This document shows positions 1 through 8,710 of a stretch of DNA of 20,978 bases, one piece after another. The notes below the pieces were generated by a model. It was not told where the DNA came from and did not search any database. It worked only from the letters and a program-made list of their open reading frames with translations. Position 1 is the first letter of the stretch, and every line of letters begins with the position of its first letter. The translations under genes and the position numbers were made by a program. The stretch is from Trachelipus rathkii (taxonomy: Eukaryota > Arthropoda > Malacostraca > Isopoda > Trachelipodidae): assembly GCA_015478945.1 (NCBI GenBank), contig JABUQX010088324.1, forward strand, positions 1-20,978. The letters are read 5' to 3'.

Positions 1-235
1 ATGTCACTCTTCTTTTTTATCATATGATGTCATTCTTTTTTCTCATATGTCGTCATTCTTGTTTTTTCTCACATGAAATTTTTCTTCTTTTTCATATGAC
101 ATCATTCTTTTTTTTCATATGACGTCATTTTTCTGTTTACTCATATGACGTCATTCTTTTTTCATCATATGACGTCATTTTTCTGTTTACTCATATGACG
201 TCATTCTCTTTTTTATTATGACGTCATTTTTCTGT
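1..235. repeat. Minisatellite of about 24-28 bp units (CATATGACGTCATT plus T-rich spacer)
   Basis: About nine imperfect tandem units are visible. Each has a CATATGA-type start, a GTCATT core and a T/C-rich spacer of about 10-16 bases. Early units are diverged (ATGATGTCATT, ATGTCGTCATT, ACATGAAATTT). From about 115 onward units alternate between a spacer reading TTTCTGTTTACT and one reading TCTTTTTTCAT, which suggests a two-unit higher-order repeat. The array starts at or before base 1, so its true left end is outside the window. It fades out in the T/G-rich sequence after 235. Confidence 0.85.
120..226. promoter_or_regulatory. Cluster of five perfect CRE octamers (TGACGTCA)
   Basis: The palindromic octamer TGACGTCA occurs at 120-127, 146-153, 170-177, 196-203 and 219-226, a spacing of 23-26 bases. 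TGACGTCA is the consensus site for CREB/ATF bZIP dimers. Four of the five are preceded directly by CATA, so that CATATG, an E-box-type palindrome, overlaps the octamer. The copies arise from the tandem repeat, so regulatory activity is an inference. No gene start is visible nearby. Confidence 0.4.
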
Positions 236-384
236 TGTTTGTTTGTGTGATTGCTTGCTGACTTTGTTACTTGTTGGCGTTGTCCACGAAAGATTCGCAT
301 ACACACCATTTCTACAAACCCTATACACGAGAATAACTGTCTAGCATTGTCTAATTTGTCTTTTCGATGAATGCGCACGCCCTA
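236..384. other. Mixed-composition DNA after the minisatellite, no gene seen
   Basis: This is a short stretch of ordinary complexity between the minisatellite and the first (TA)n tract. A 63-residue minus-strand open frame (187-378) runs partly into the minisatellite, has no recognisable domain, and is not supported as a gene. Confidence 0.4.
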
Positions 385-500
385 CAAAATACCTGTATAT
401 AAGTATATATACTTATTATATATATAAACTATATAACTATTATATATATATATATATATTATATATTATATATATAGTATATTATACTATATAAATTAAT
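385..500. repeat. (TA)n-rich microsatellite tract
   Basis: Nearly pure A/T with runs of TATATA, interrupted by AATATA and ACTATA steps. It is the first of many such tracts in the window. Confidence 0.85.
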
Positions 501-839
501 TACTTTTTGATATCCCCTAAATCAGTTCTCAGCGCAAGAATTAAATAGCGCCAAAGCTTTGTAAATACATTTGACACAAATATTCAAAAATCGAATTGAA
601 ACAGATCCCTATGAAAGTGCATAGCACACTTGCATGACTCCAAACTGTGGAAATATACCTTACGACCATATTTTAAATCCAGGAAGTAGTTAAATAGTCT
701 GAATCTGCGCCACATTTTTTGTTTGTTGGTGTTATCTTTCTATCCTTCGAATTGTTTCTCAGGCTTTCCTATTCTAACCAATATTTAATTTCCTCCCCTG
801 CTTAAGAGAATTTATGATAGCTTTGTGAAAGATGATTAT
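501..839. other. AT-rich unique sequence, no gene seen
   Basis: This segment is of ordinary complexity with scattered G/C. Stops are frequent in all frames and no domain or RNA gene is apparent. Confidence 0.4.
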
Positions 840-1272
840 AACTATTACTAACTATTATAAGTATAATAGCTATATAAATATAGTATTATATGATATACTA
901 TATATAATATATAATAAATAAATTAATATATATACTTAGTACTATAATAATATATATATATATATATTACTATACTTAATAACACCATACGTATAGCTAC
1001 TCTATATTATATATACAGTTATATATAATATAATATATATATATTAATGTATATACATTAAATTAATACGTATGCTAATACTATATCATACTTACATATA
1101 TCTGATAATATATACATATGCAATTATATATGATACATTGATCATAAATAGATATGTTATATATATATAAAACTATATATATATGATTAGACTATTTCAT
1201 AGTATGTTTCATATAAAAAAATATTATTACTGTATTATATAATATATATTAGACAATATATAATATATATAT
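840..1272. repeat. Imperfect (TA)n-rich tract
   Basis: Over 400 bases consist almost wholly of TATA/ATAATA words with occasional CATA and TACG interruptions. No coding potential is seen. Confidence 0.8.
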
Positions 1273-1276
1273 GATA

Positions 1277-1545
1277 ACAGCCGGCATCTGAACGCACGCG
1301 GTATCTGTTCTCAAGGTTAGATTCAGACTCGCGAATCATTCGCCCGGAGTCATCAGACTGTCCGCTATTTATTTTCCAATAGCTACTGACCAATACAAAG
1401 TTAAAGGCTCAGCTCAGCCATCACCTTGGAACTGTACGTACACTGCTATGAAATCCATCAAGCCCCGCTCGGTACCCTGTTAGCAACTTATATTGTGGTC
1501 CAAAAGTGTGAATGCCTGCCGAAAATTATTTCCAGCTCAAGCATG
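1277..1545. other. Mixed-composition island between (TA)n tracts
   Basis: This is a balanced-composition island with abrupt edges against (TA)n tracts on both sides. The plus strand has a frame open for about 33 codons without an ATG, from about 1280 (reading QPASERTRYLF...) to a TAG in TTCCAATAG. I recognise no family. It could be a small exon, a transposon remnant or plain unique sequence, and the stretch is too short to decide. Confidence 0.3.
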
Positions 1546-1554
1546 AAGAAAATA

Positions 1555-1860
1555 TTTTTAGTTATATAATATAATATTATATTAAATATAAAGCTGGTTT
1601 CAGCCTACCACTATATTTCTAATATATATATAATATATTATATTATTAGTACTTAAAGTATGCTACTATATAATTGTTATATATCTACCTATATATATAT
1701 ATCATATAAGTAGTAGTACAATGCCCACCATTGGAAACCCAACATTTTAATTGAAACATTAGAATACAAATAATATATAGCTCATACATACATATATATT
1801 TTGTAATTTAATTAAAAGATATAAATTTGATATATATAACATCAACTAAAAATAATTAAT
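1555..1860. repeat. (TA)n-rich DNA with short unique insert
   Basis: (TA)n-type sequence is interrupted by a more complex stretch at about 1720-1780. No gene is visible. Confidence 0.65.
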
Positions 1861-1925
1861 AATGGGATTGAAGTGCAATATCAGTATATGAAACATATAT
1901 CAGTGTATGAATAACACCTTATAAT

Positions 1926-2175
1926 CTTACTCTCTTCTCCTCTCTCTCTCTTCTCTTCTCTGTCTCTCTCTCCTCTCTCTTCTCTCTTCTCTCGCTCTCT
2001 CTCTCTCTCCTCTCTCACTCACTGAATTAGTTATATTTACACTTAAAACTTTCAGACCAAAGAAGAGAGAGATGAGAGAGAGAGGAAGAGAACGAAAAGA
2101 TAGAAGAGAGAGAAGAGAGAGAGAAACGAGAGAGGTGGTCGAGAGAGAATCGATGAGAGAGAGAGAGAGAGTTTA
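1926..2175. repeat. (CT)n / (GA)n inverted pair
   Basis: A polypyrimidine tract of CTCT/TTCT words (about 1926-2016) is followed by a spacer of about 40 bases and then a polypurine tract of GAGA/AGAA words (about 2056-2175). The halves are approximately complementary and could fold into a long hairpin. Each half could also form triplex (H-DNA). Open frames called across this region, rich in Ser/Leu, are low-complexity artefacts. Confidence 0.8.
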
Positions 2176-2431
2176 AATTCAACTTTATAAAGGAATCGAA
2201 TAAAATAACTGAAGGCACTTTGTTTTGCCTTTACTACGTTCATTGCAGCCTAAGTGGGCAGATTTACCAGTTCCAATACATTTTGCAAACTCAATACAAA
2301 AGCCAATAAAAATACAAACGACGATCATTAGCTCGTTTCTCTTAAATCTAAGAAAATAGTTATGTCCGGAAATACGGCCAAGCAAATTCTATTAAAGCGG
2401 AAAAATGCTAATATCCGACAACGTGAGCAAA

Positions 2432-2434
<3 letters not shown>

Positions 2435-2466
<32 letters not shown>

Positions 2467-2483
2467 CACACCCACCACACCCC
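2435..2483. repeat. (AC)n microsatellite
   Basis: About 15 AC units run uninterrupted and then decay into AACACACCCACC at the right edge. An (AC)n run of this kind is typical of animal nuclear DNA. Confidence 0.95.
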
Positions 2484-2504
2484 AGCACTTTAGAGGCAAT
2501 ATTA

Positions 2505-2690
2505 TATATAATATATTATAATATAAGTATATATTATAATATATATATATATATAATATATATATTATATATATATAATATATAATATATATTAATTCCT
2601 ATCTACAGAATATCAAGTATATAGTATATATTAATATAAATATTATATATATAAATTAGAGTATAATATATAGTAGGAATATAGTATAAG
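2505..2690. repeat. (TA)n-rich tract
   Basis: Imperfect TATA/ATAATA repeats lead directly into the purine-rich block. Confidence 0.8.
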
Positions 2691-3569
2691 ATTATTATAG
2701 AATAAACGATTCGCGAATATAGGGCTAGTAAAAGAGAGAGAGAGTAAGAGAGGATTTCATAGAAGAAGATATAGATGAGATAGAGATGGTCGGGAATATG
2801 GATAGATTTATAAAGATATATGTAGAGACTTTTCCTATTGTTATATGTTGTCAAAATATCTGGAGGATTTAGGACCTTTAGAATGTAACGAGTACGAAAA
2901 GATTATGTATTATAGAGACGATAAGGAATCACTTGCTACACGTACGTTAATGGATATATGAGATATATATATATGTAAACGAAGATACTATATATGAAGC
3001 ACGATATATAATTAACTTCATGCAACTATTCGTTAATTATAGAATACGACGAAGATTAGATAGCTTTCTTATAACGTCTACTGACGATTATAAGTAGAGA
3101 AACTGAAGGTTAAGAATCCAAATAGTGACTAAGAGACTGAGATACATGACTTGTATGATGATGAGAGATGTAGATAGAATAAGAATGAGAGTAGAGGAGT
3201 ACATAGATGATACTATTATTGCATCGCATATAATTATCTGATGAGCTTAGCTTGTATTCGACAATCGATCTATATAGATATATAGAGATATGAAATATAA
3301 GATACTGATGAGTAGAGGATATATAGTGGATATTAAGATTGTGGAAGAGAAGGATGAGACTAGAGAGGAAGACGAACTATAAAGATACACGATAGATTAG
3401 ATATAGAGTGTATTAGATACAGATAAGTATGAGATATAGAGAGTAGATAAGAAAAAGAGAACAGAGATAAGAACTAGACGATATTGAGCACTGCGTTCCA
3501 GAGAGTGTGAAAGGTCATATCTAGATGAAGAGAGAATAGCACGATGTACGTCTGAGTCATATATCGACC

Positions 3570-3755
3570 CTCCCCTTGTGTGAAGATAGATATACGTGTG
3601 CTCAACGCATGACGGTGCCACGACCATGAACGGGTCGGGCAGCGGGCGGGTGATGCCTGGTCCTGCTGCTCGGCCATCGCCTCCAGCAAAGCATGCCCCG
3701 CCGTAGTAAGAGACGTAGGCCCGGGAATGGGTGGTTCACTGATCCGCAGGAGGTA
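3570..3755 (-). pseudogene. Broken fragment resembling a bacterial MoxR-family AAA+ ATPase
   Basis: MoxR proteins are bacterial and archaeal AAA+ ATPases that act as chaperone-like assembly factors for metal-dependent or secreted enzymes. On the minus strand, 3689-3663 reads LLEAMAEQQ. After a frame slip, 3654 to about 3612 reads ITRPLPDPFMVVAP. In MoxR proteins LLEAM.E.Q is followed by an xxPLPxPFxVxATQNP segment leading into sensor 1, and the spacing here fits apart from about 7 missing bases. Downstream, near 3606-3590, the frame reads VEHTYIY, which could be a damaged NPVEHxGTYPLP. Upstream, CTCCTGCGGATCAG...AACC could be a degraded Walker B region (LLLADEINR). Codon choice is strongly GC-biased, as in Actinobacteria or similar, and unlike all the flanking DNA. 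No ORF spans it. It may be a chimeric or contaminant read, or an old transfer. Assignment to MoxR is by eye from the family pattern. Confidence 0.55.
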
Positions 3756-4203
3756 TGGTACTGTAATACCGATATATAATATTTCTATTACTAGAGATAC
3801 GAAGGATAGAGGTAAGAAGACATAACTACCTCATATAGATGAGAAGATAGATATAGCATATGACGATATCTATAATAATACTGGTGCGAGGTAGAACAGC
3901 GTTGGACGCCAGTGATACGAGAGATCAAGATCACAAAGGGAAAAAATTGGCAAGGAGTTGTAGGTGTGAGATACATTGTAGATGTAATTACGGGAGTTTG
4001 CAAAGGAATGTAATGAAAAATAACAAAAAGGAAAGAGAATGGTGTGGTCAAGAGAGTTGTGGTGCGGCACACCTGATGCATTGCGGATATAAAAAATGAG
4101 AAAGCTTGTAGCTAATGTGATGTGCAGTTGGAAAGTGGTAGGAAGTACGGAAAAGGAGAAACGCCCATCGTGATAAAAATACAAATGTGAAGGATAGGTG
4201 TGA

Positions 4204-4370
4204 AGGTATGGGTAATGTGGAGAGCGCGGCACAGGGGAGCCTGCAGCCCCCCGCTATATGCAATTCTCCCCACATCTGCCTGGCGTGCGCAGGAAGGCAC
4301 TCTTTGCGGCTCGTCCATCGAGGCGGCAGTCTCGATACGGTGTCGATGGATGTGGATGTGTAAAAAGTGG
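4204..4370. other. GC-rich island, unassigned
   Basis: Within the purine-rich block this segment is of balanced to high GC content, and several frames are open. On the plus strand one starts with ATG (4209) and reads MGNVESAAQGS, then NSPHICLACAG, and stops at 4361. The NSPHICLACA part loosely recalls the second half of a RING finger (C-x-H-x2-C-x2-C) as in TRIM9-like proteins, but the remaining cysteines are absent. Minus-strand frames are open too and show no motif. This may be a diverged exon or a bacterial-like piece like the island at 3570-3755. Confidence 0.25.
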
Positions 4371-4479
4371 TGAAAATGACTGCCCAAACAATATAGATTG
4401 TAATAAAGTCAAAGAATAAAAGGAGAAAGTAAGAAAGAATAATGATACAAGAAATTATACTCCCAAATGAGTCTATGGA

Positions 4480-4860
4480 CATTAATTAGAAGATTTTTGA
4501 AAGACTCTAGAGTCTTTTTAGAAGATCTAGATAAGAATGAAAAATGAATAAATAATAATTAAGAGGAAGAAGTAATGAACGAATAAAAAATTAATAGATA
4601 AGAAGTAATAGAAAATTTAATAAGAAAATAGAGTAATAAATGAGAAAATATAAATAAGAAGAATAGGTAAATAAAAATATCTATTAAGATGATGATGATG
4701 AATAAAAAATAATAAGAATTAACAATGACTAAGCTAAACTTGTGGGATAAGAATTTAATAAAATAAAAGTTAATAAGAAATTAGAGAAAAAAGAAGAATA
4801 ATAAAAGAAAATAAAAAACAAATTAAGAATATGCAGCTTTAAAGATAGAGAACAACAAGT
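4480..4860. repeat. A/G/T-only low-complexity segment
   Basis: The plus strand almost lacks C for several hundred bases (words AATAAG, AGAAGA, GATGATGATGAT at about 4690). No gene is visible. It begins next to a perfect 18-bp palindrome at 4500-4517. Confidence 0.6.
4500..4517. repeat. Perfect 18-bp palindrome AAAGACTCTAGAGTCTTT
   Basis: The sequence is its own reverse complement with no loop, so it is a better candidate for a dimer-binding site or cruciform nucleus than for an RNA stem-loop. It sits at the edge of the C-poor segment. No function is assigned. Confidence 0.8.
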
Positions 4861-5149
4861 TACATTGTAATATACTGTAAGTTATGTAACGACCTGATAG
4901 TTAAGCTAAAATTTTTAGAATGAGAATGCAAGAAAGTTAATCTCAACGCTATCTGAAATATTAATTACGAAGTTGAAAGTTTCGTCATAGGTCAGAAAAG
5001 AAAACACCTTGAGAAACAGCAGTCAAACTCTGGGTTGAGAAAATGGCCATGAGTGAGAGACTATTAGATATTACTATATTATTAGTACCTCGTGAGATAC
5101 TGTCAACTATATAAGGACTAACTATATAGACGAAAAAAGAGATATACTA

Positions 5150-5365
5150 TGATCAGACGATTCAGACAAGACACGTGCGCCCCTGACACCAACCTCTTGT
5201 AGTGTGATAATATTCGGGGGGCACACCCTGCACAGAAAAGCCGGGCCAGCGCTCGGCGATGTTCCACAGGCGTAAGAAGGGAATTCACAAAGCGAGTGGC
5301 ACGGCGGCGCCGCGTGCCAGGGCAGGGATCCGGCAGAAGAAGAGCGCCAAGTGCGTCCGGTGAGT
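5150..5365. other. GC-rich island with a splice-donor-like word, unassigned
   Basis: This is a GC-rich patch in low-complexity surroundings. On the plus strand one frame includes AMFHRRKKGIHKAS and then IRQKKSAKCVR, and the word GTGAGT at 5360-5365 directly follows (CGTCCG|GTGAGT), an ideal animal 5' splice site. On the minus strand another frame reads RLWNIAERWPGFSVQG after a stop, and a third stays open over the whole patch. I cannot decide the coding strand and recognise no family. It could be a eukaryotic exon read on the plus strand or a frame-broken GC-rich bacterial-type piece. Confidence 0.25.
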
Positions 5366-5399
5366 ACACGTACAGCTAGGGGTGCAGAGGTGTCCGAAA

Positions 5400-5930
5400 C
5401 GACATGGTCAAGCTTGGAAGTCTGGATAGTATTATGGCAAAACGAGTCTGCGGTGGCGTGTGACCCGAATGCGTGTGGCGCCGGGCAGAGGTGTTAAGTG
5501 GGGCGGTCTAGCATAGCTGACATGTGAGTTGCGTCTGTGGGGAGATGGGGAGTGGGAAAGGTCGTCTAAGTAGGTACTGCGTAAGGAGCGGGATTGGAGA
5601 TAGGTGTTAGTGTAAGTGTATGGATGGATTCTCAGGAGACAAGATATCGTTGTAGGGGGGAGGGGAATGGGGCGTTTGGAAAATGGCAAATTAGTACAGG
5701 TGAGCGTGGTCATGAGGGGGAGTACGAGGCTAGGCGGGGGGTGGAGAGCTGATGGTGCGTGCTCTCAATGTGAGAGTGGTAGCTGAGAGTCGGCGTAAAA
5801 AGTGTGCTTCCGACCATCCTTCAAGCTGGGTAGATGGCAGAGAAGCAGTGTGGCGCGTAGTGCATGGTAATAAGCCTGGAGTAGGGGGGGTGTGACATCC
5901 AGTATGATGTCTACTCCGACGAAAAGATAT
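5400..5930. other. G-rich (plus strand) sequence, no gene seen
   Basis: G strongly exceeds C on the plus strand, with repeated GGGG and GGTGTG words and runs such as TAGGGGGGG near 5882. The minus-strand open frame at 5432-5713 is Thr/Pro/Arg-rich and looks compositional. G-runs could form quadruplexes on this strand. No conserved motif is seen. Confidence 0.4.
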
Positions 5931-6830
5931 ACTTAAAGACGATGAGAAGATATAAAAGAAATAAGTTTAAAGAGATATAGAGAGAGAGAAATAGAGATGC
6001 TAGATAGAGAGATTATATATATAGACATGTAAAGGTGCGTGACTCCGTGAAGAGTTAGTAGGGCAATGTAGGAAGGTGCGACGGTTAGGGAGTGTGAAGA
6101 ATTCTAGGAGTTGAGGTGTGAGTGAGTGAGGTGCTGAGGAAGTGTAGGGAGGACCCAAAAACGTGGAGTGATTGGACCCTTAAAAATTGAGAAATAACGA
6201 ACATTAACATCTCATACGTGTGGGCTCGCGACCGTTCAAGACCAACTTAAAATAACCCATAGGATCTCATCAGACCAGAGATATGAGAAGACGAAGATAT
6301 AGAGATAGATAATATAGAGATAGTATAAAGATAGAGAGAGTACATATAAGGAAATGATATTTATTGGAAGAATATATAGAGACGTATGTTGATAGAGAGA
6401 TATAGTAGAAGAAAAATATATATATAGAGAGATGTTATATTCCATCTCATAATGTGTTTAAGAACTAATAGAAATGAAGATATAGAGATAGTATAAGTAG
6501 AGAGAATAGAAATAGAAAATAGATGAATATTGAGCATGATGACGAAGAGTAGAGATAAACGAGAATGACTGGTACGATGACACAGAGGTATAGAATGATA
6601 TATCTGAGATAGATTAAGGGGTAGTAGATATGACGATGTAAAGACTAGAATATATAGATTAAGAGAAGATAATACACCAGATATATAGAGATATGCTGAG
6701 ATATGATATGATGAGAAAGGACGATAAGAGAATGAGTAGATCAAGAATAGTATGTATAGATAGATAGATTAGATATACGACTATTAGAGAGTTGTATAGA
6801 GAGAATAGATTAGTAATATGATTATACTTT

Positions 6831-7400
6831 AGATGAGTCTTCCTTCTTTTTCTTTTTCTTTATCTTTGCCTTTTCTTCTATCATATATACTATTACTAGT
6901 CACATTCGTGATAAATCTCACCAGTATAATAATAGATATATTATTCTATATTTATGTATATAGATACTCTACAGAGAGCTATATATACTCTTTACTATAC
7001 TATTTGACATCACTTTATCTACGTTAACGTATTTTATAGTAGTTCACTAAAATATTATATTAAACTATATCTTATAATATATATATTGTTAAACTTTAGC
7101 GTATAATTCGAGTAATTATATCCCTATATAAGTTTAATAAATTCTTTCTTTCCTCATCTAAAGATCCTCATCTCCTCCCTATTAGTCCTATTTTCACTTT
7201 CTTTATAATCTCAAAAAATCCATCACTATTATAATTATACTATTTAATTATATTATACATATAATATATATTTATTATGATCATACCTACCTTACGTTCT
7301 TCATTTCATTATTCATATATGATATCTTATTACTAAAAAAAATCTATATAAAACTATATCCATAATCCATATCAATCAAATTATATATATACTTATTAGT
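6831..7400. repeat. Pyrimidine- and AT-rich segment, opposite skew to the left block
   Basis: It begins with a run of CTTCCTTCTTTTTCTTTTTC (6840 on) and continues T/C- and A/T-rich. A 64-residue plus-strand frame (6833-7027) rich in Ser/Leu/Ile/Tyr is a compositional artefact. No gene is visible. Confidence 0.55.
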
Positions 7401-7739
7401 AAGTATTTCAGCAGATCGATGCGAATTGATATTAAAATGTATAATAAAAGCCTTTAAAGAAAAACTTGTAAATAGATATTAGATAGATCGGCTATTTTTT
7501 CTAGTAAAATTATTATTAATATATTTACAGCACAAAATTTTCTTTCTTTTCGAAAACCATGGGAAAGTTTTTTTCGCTTTGTAAGACTTAAGTTTAAACT
7601 TGATATTTAACAATAAAAATCAACTAAAGTTAATTTATTATGTTAGAGTGAAGGTTTTCAAGGGGTAAATAGAGTTTGCGCGACGTTACATTAATGTTGT
7701 TAAGAGTGGGATTAATATAGAATTCGCCTTTTTGTCTAT
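7400..7739. other. AT-rich unique sequence, no gene seen
   Basis: Ordinary-complexity AT-rich DNA with stops in all frames. It lies 3' of the minus-strand open frame that ends at 7740 and shows no obvious polyadenylation arrangement. Confidence 0.35.
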
Positions 7740-7976
7740 TTAATTATCTGGTGTTAAGATTGTAGTAAGATTCAAGTAGTTTCTTCTGTGTAAATCTTCT
7801 TTGACATGTATGATAGAGTCATTTGTAATGTCTTTTATAGTTTGGTTATTGGCTGATTCCATTCTTAGGATAAACATTTTCAGCTGTATCTGTGTTTCAT
7901 AAGATAAGATTTTATAACAAGATGAAATTGGTAGTATTCGAAGTTTCCACAAATCGTCGAATAATAATCTCGTCTC
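7740..7976 (-). CDS. Short unrecognised open frame, possible exon or transposon relic
   Basis: The minus strand is open for 78 codons between a TAA (7977-7979) and a stop at 7740-7742, which is long for DNA this AT-rich. There is no ATG at its start, and a start at 7952 would have to be TTG. The product is mixed and not low-complexity: it begins ETRLLFDDLWKLRIL and includes KMFILRMESANNQTIKDI and a charged HVKEDLHRRNY stretch. I recognise no domain. It could be an internal exon, a piece of a retroelement polyprotein, or chance. Confidence 0.2.
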   Translation of the reverse strand, partial: ETRLLFDDLWKLRILPISSCYKILSYETQIQLKMFILRMESANNQTIKDITNDSIIHVKEDLHRRNYLNLTTILTPDN

Positions 7977-7979
7977 TTA

Positions 7980-8454
7980 CAATATTGCTATACAGTGAGA
8001 TTGACATGATGAGAATGTGGCTAGATGAATGTTTGGGTTTTGGGAAAAAAAACTATTAATCTGTGAAGAAATTTCTGCTTTATAGATACAGTAATTTTAA
8101 TTTACAAGTAAATTAAAATTTGGTTTGAGAATGGTAGAAACAGATTGTTTCTGATAGGTATGAATTAATTTGGTCATCATGAAAACTTCAGCCAAAAACG
8201 TAAATATATAAATAACAAATATAAGAACTGGATGCACAGACGACTTACATAAGAAAAGCTGTAGTAGTATATCACTCCCGCAGATAATATAAACTTTATA
8301 AAGTATAGCTATTATAAAATCGTTAATCTTAAGTAGTTAGAATATAATATTATTCACGCAACAATCGTAATCGCCAATGATTGCTGATATTAGACTAGTC
8401 GGGTCTCACGGTGAAATGTTAACTGTAACGCACATCACAGGAGTCCTGTTTCCG
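7980..8454. other. AT-rich unique sequence, no gene seen
   Basis: Non-repetitive AT-rich DNA with no convincing ORF or RNA gene. It contains the small hairpin at 8093-8120. Confidence 0.35.
8093..8120. repeat. Perfect 13-bp inverted repeat with 2-base loop
   Basis: AATTTTAATTTAC is followed by AA and its exact reverse complement GTAAATTAAAATT. It has few G/C pairs, so it may be chance in AT-rich DNA. Confidence 0.75.
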
Positions 8455-8710
8455 GTATTATATATATATATATTATTATATAATATATATATAAATATTT
8501 CAATATATTAACTATATTTATAATGGAATTACTAATATTTAATATATTTTACTCTATATGTATCTAACTTTTTCAGCATCATTAAAGATATTTAACATTT
8601 ACTAATAATATATATATAATATATATATATATAGTTTATATATTATATAATCTATATAATATAATATTATATATAATAATAAATAACGTATACTATATAT
8701 AACAAATATA
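8455..8710. repeat. (TA)n-rich tract
   Basis: Imperfect TATA/ATAATA repeats with a short less regular segment in the middle (about 8520-8600). Confidence 0.75.

Larger units (their letters stand above)
2691..6830. repeat. Long purine-rich, low-complexity block (plus strand)
   Basis: Over about 4.1 kb the plus strand is dominated by AGATATAGAGA, AGAGAG and AATAAGAA words and is poor in C outside three GC-rich islands. The minus-strand open frames it produces are Ser/Leu/Tyr/Ile-rich, which is what the complement of GA/TA repeats encodes, so I do not count them as genes. The block ends abruptly at about 6831 where the strand becomes T/C-rich. Confidence 0.6.

Noticed and set aside
1..235. CRISPR array
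   Set aside because: Spacers are short, T-rich and similar to each other, and the repeat is too variable. It is an ordinary minisatellite.
3791..4482. Several 79-144 codon open frames on both strands
   Set aside because: They overlap in different frames over purine-rich DNA, the products are Ser/Leu/Tyr/His-rich, and no domain is visible.
5432..5713. 93-codon minus-strand frame
   Set aside because: Thr/Pro/Arg-rich translation of the complement of G-rich sequence, with no motif and no supporting context.
6236..6744. 69- and 127-codon minus-strand frames
   Set aside because: They are the complement of AGATATAGAGA-type repeat and encode Tyr/Ser/Ile/Leu low-complexity sequence.
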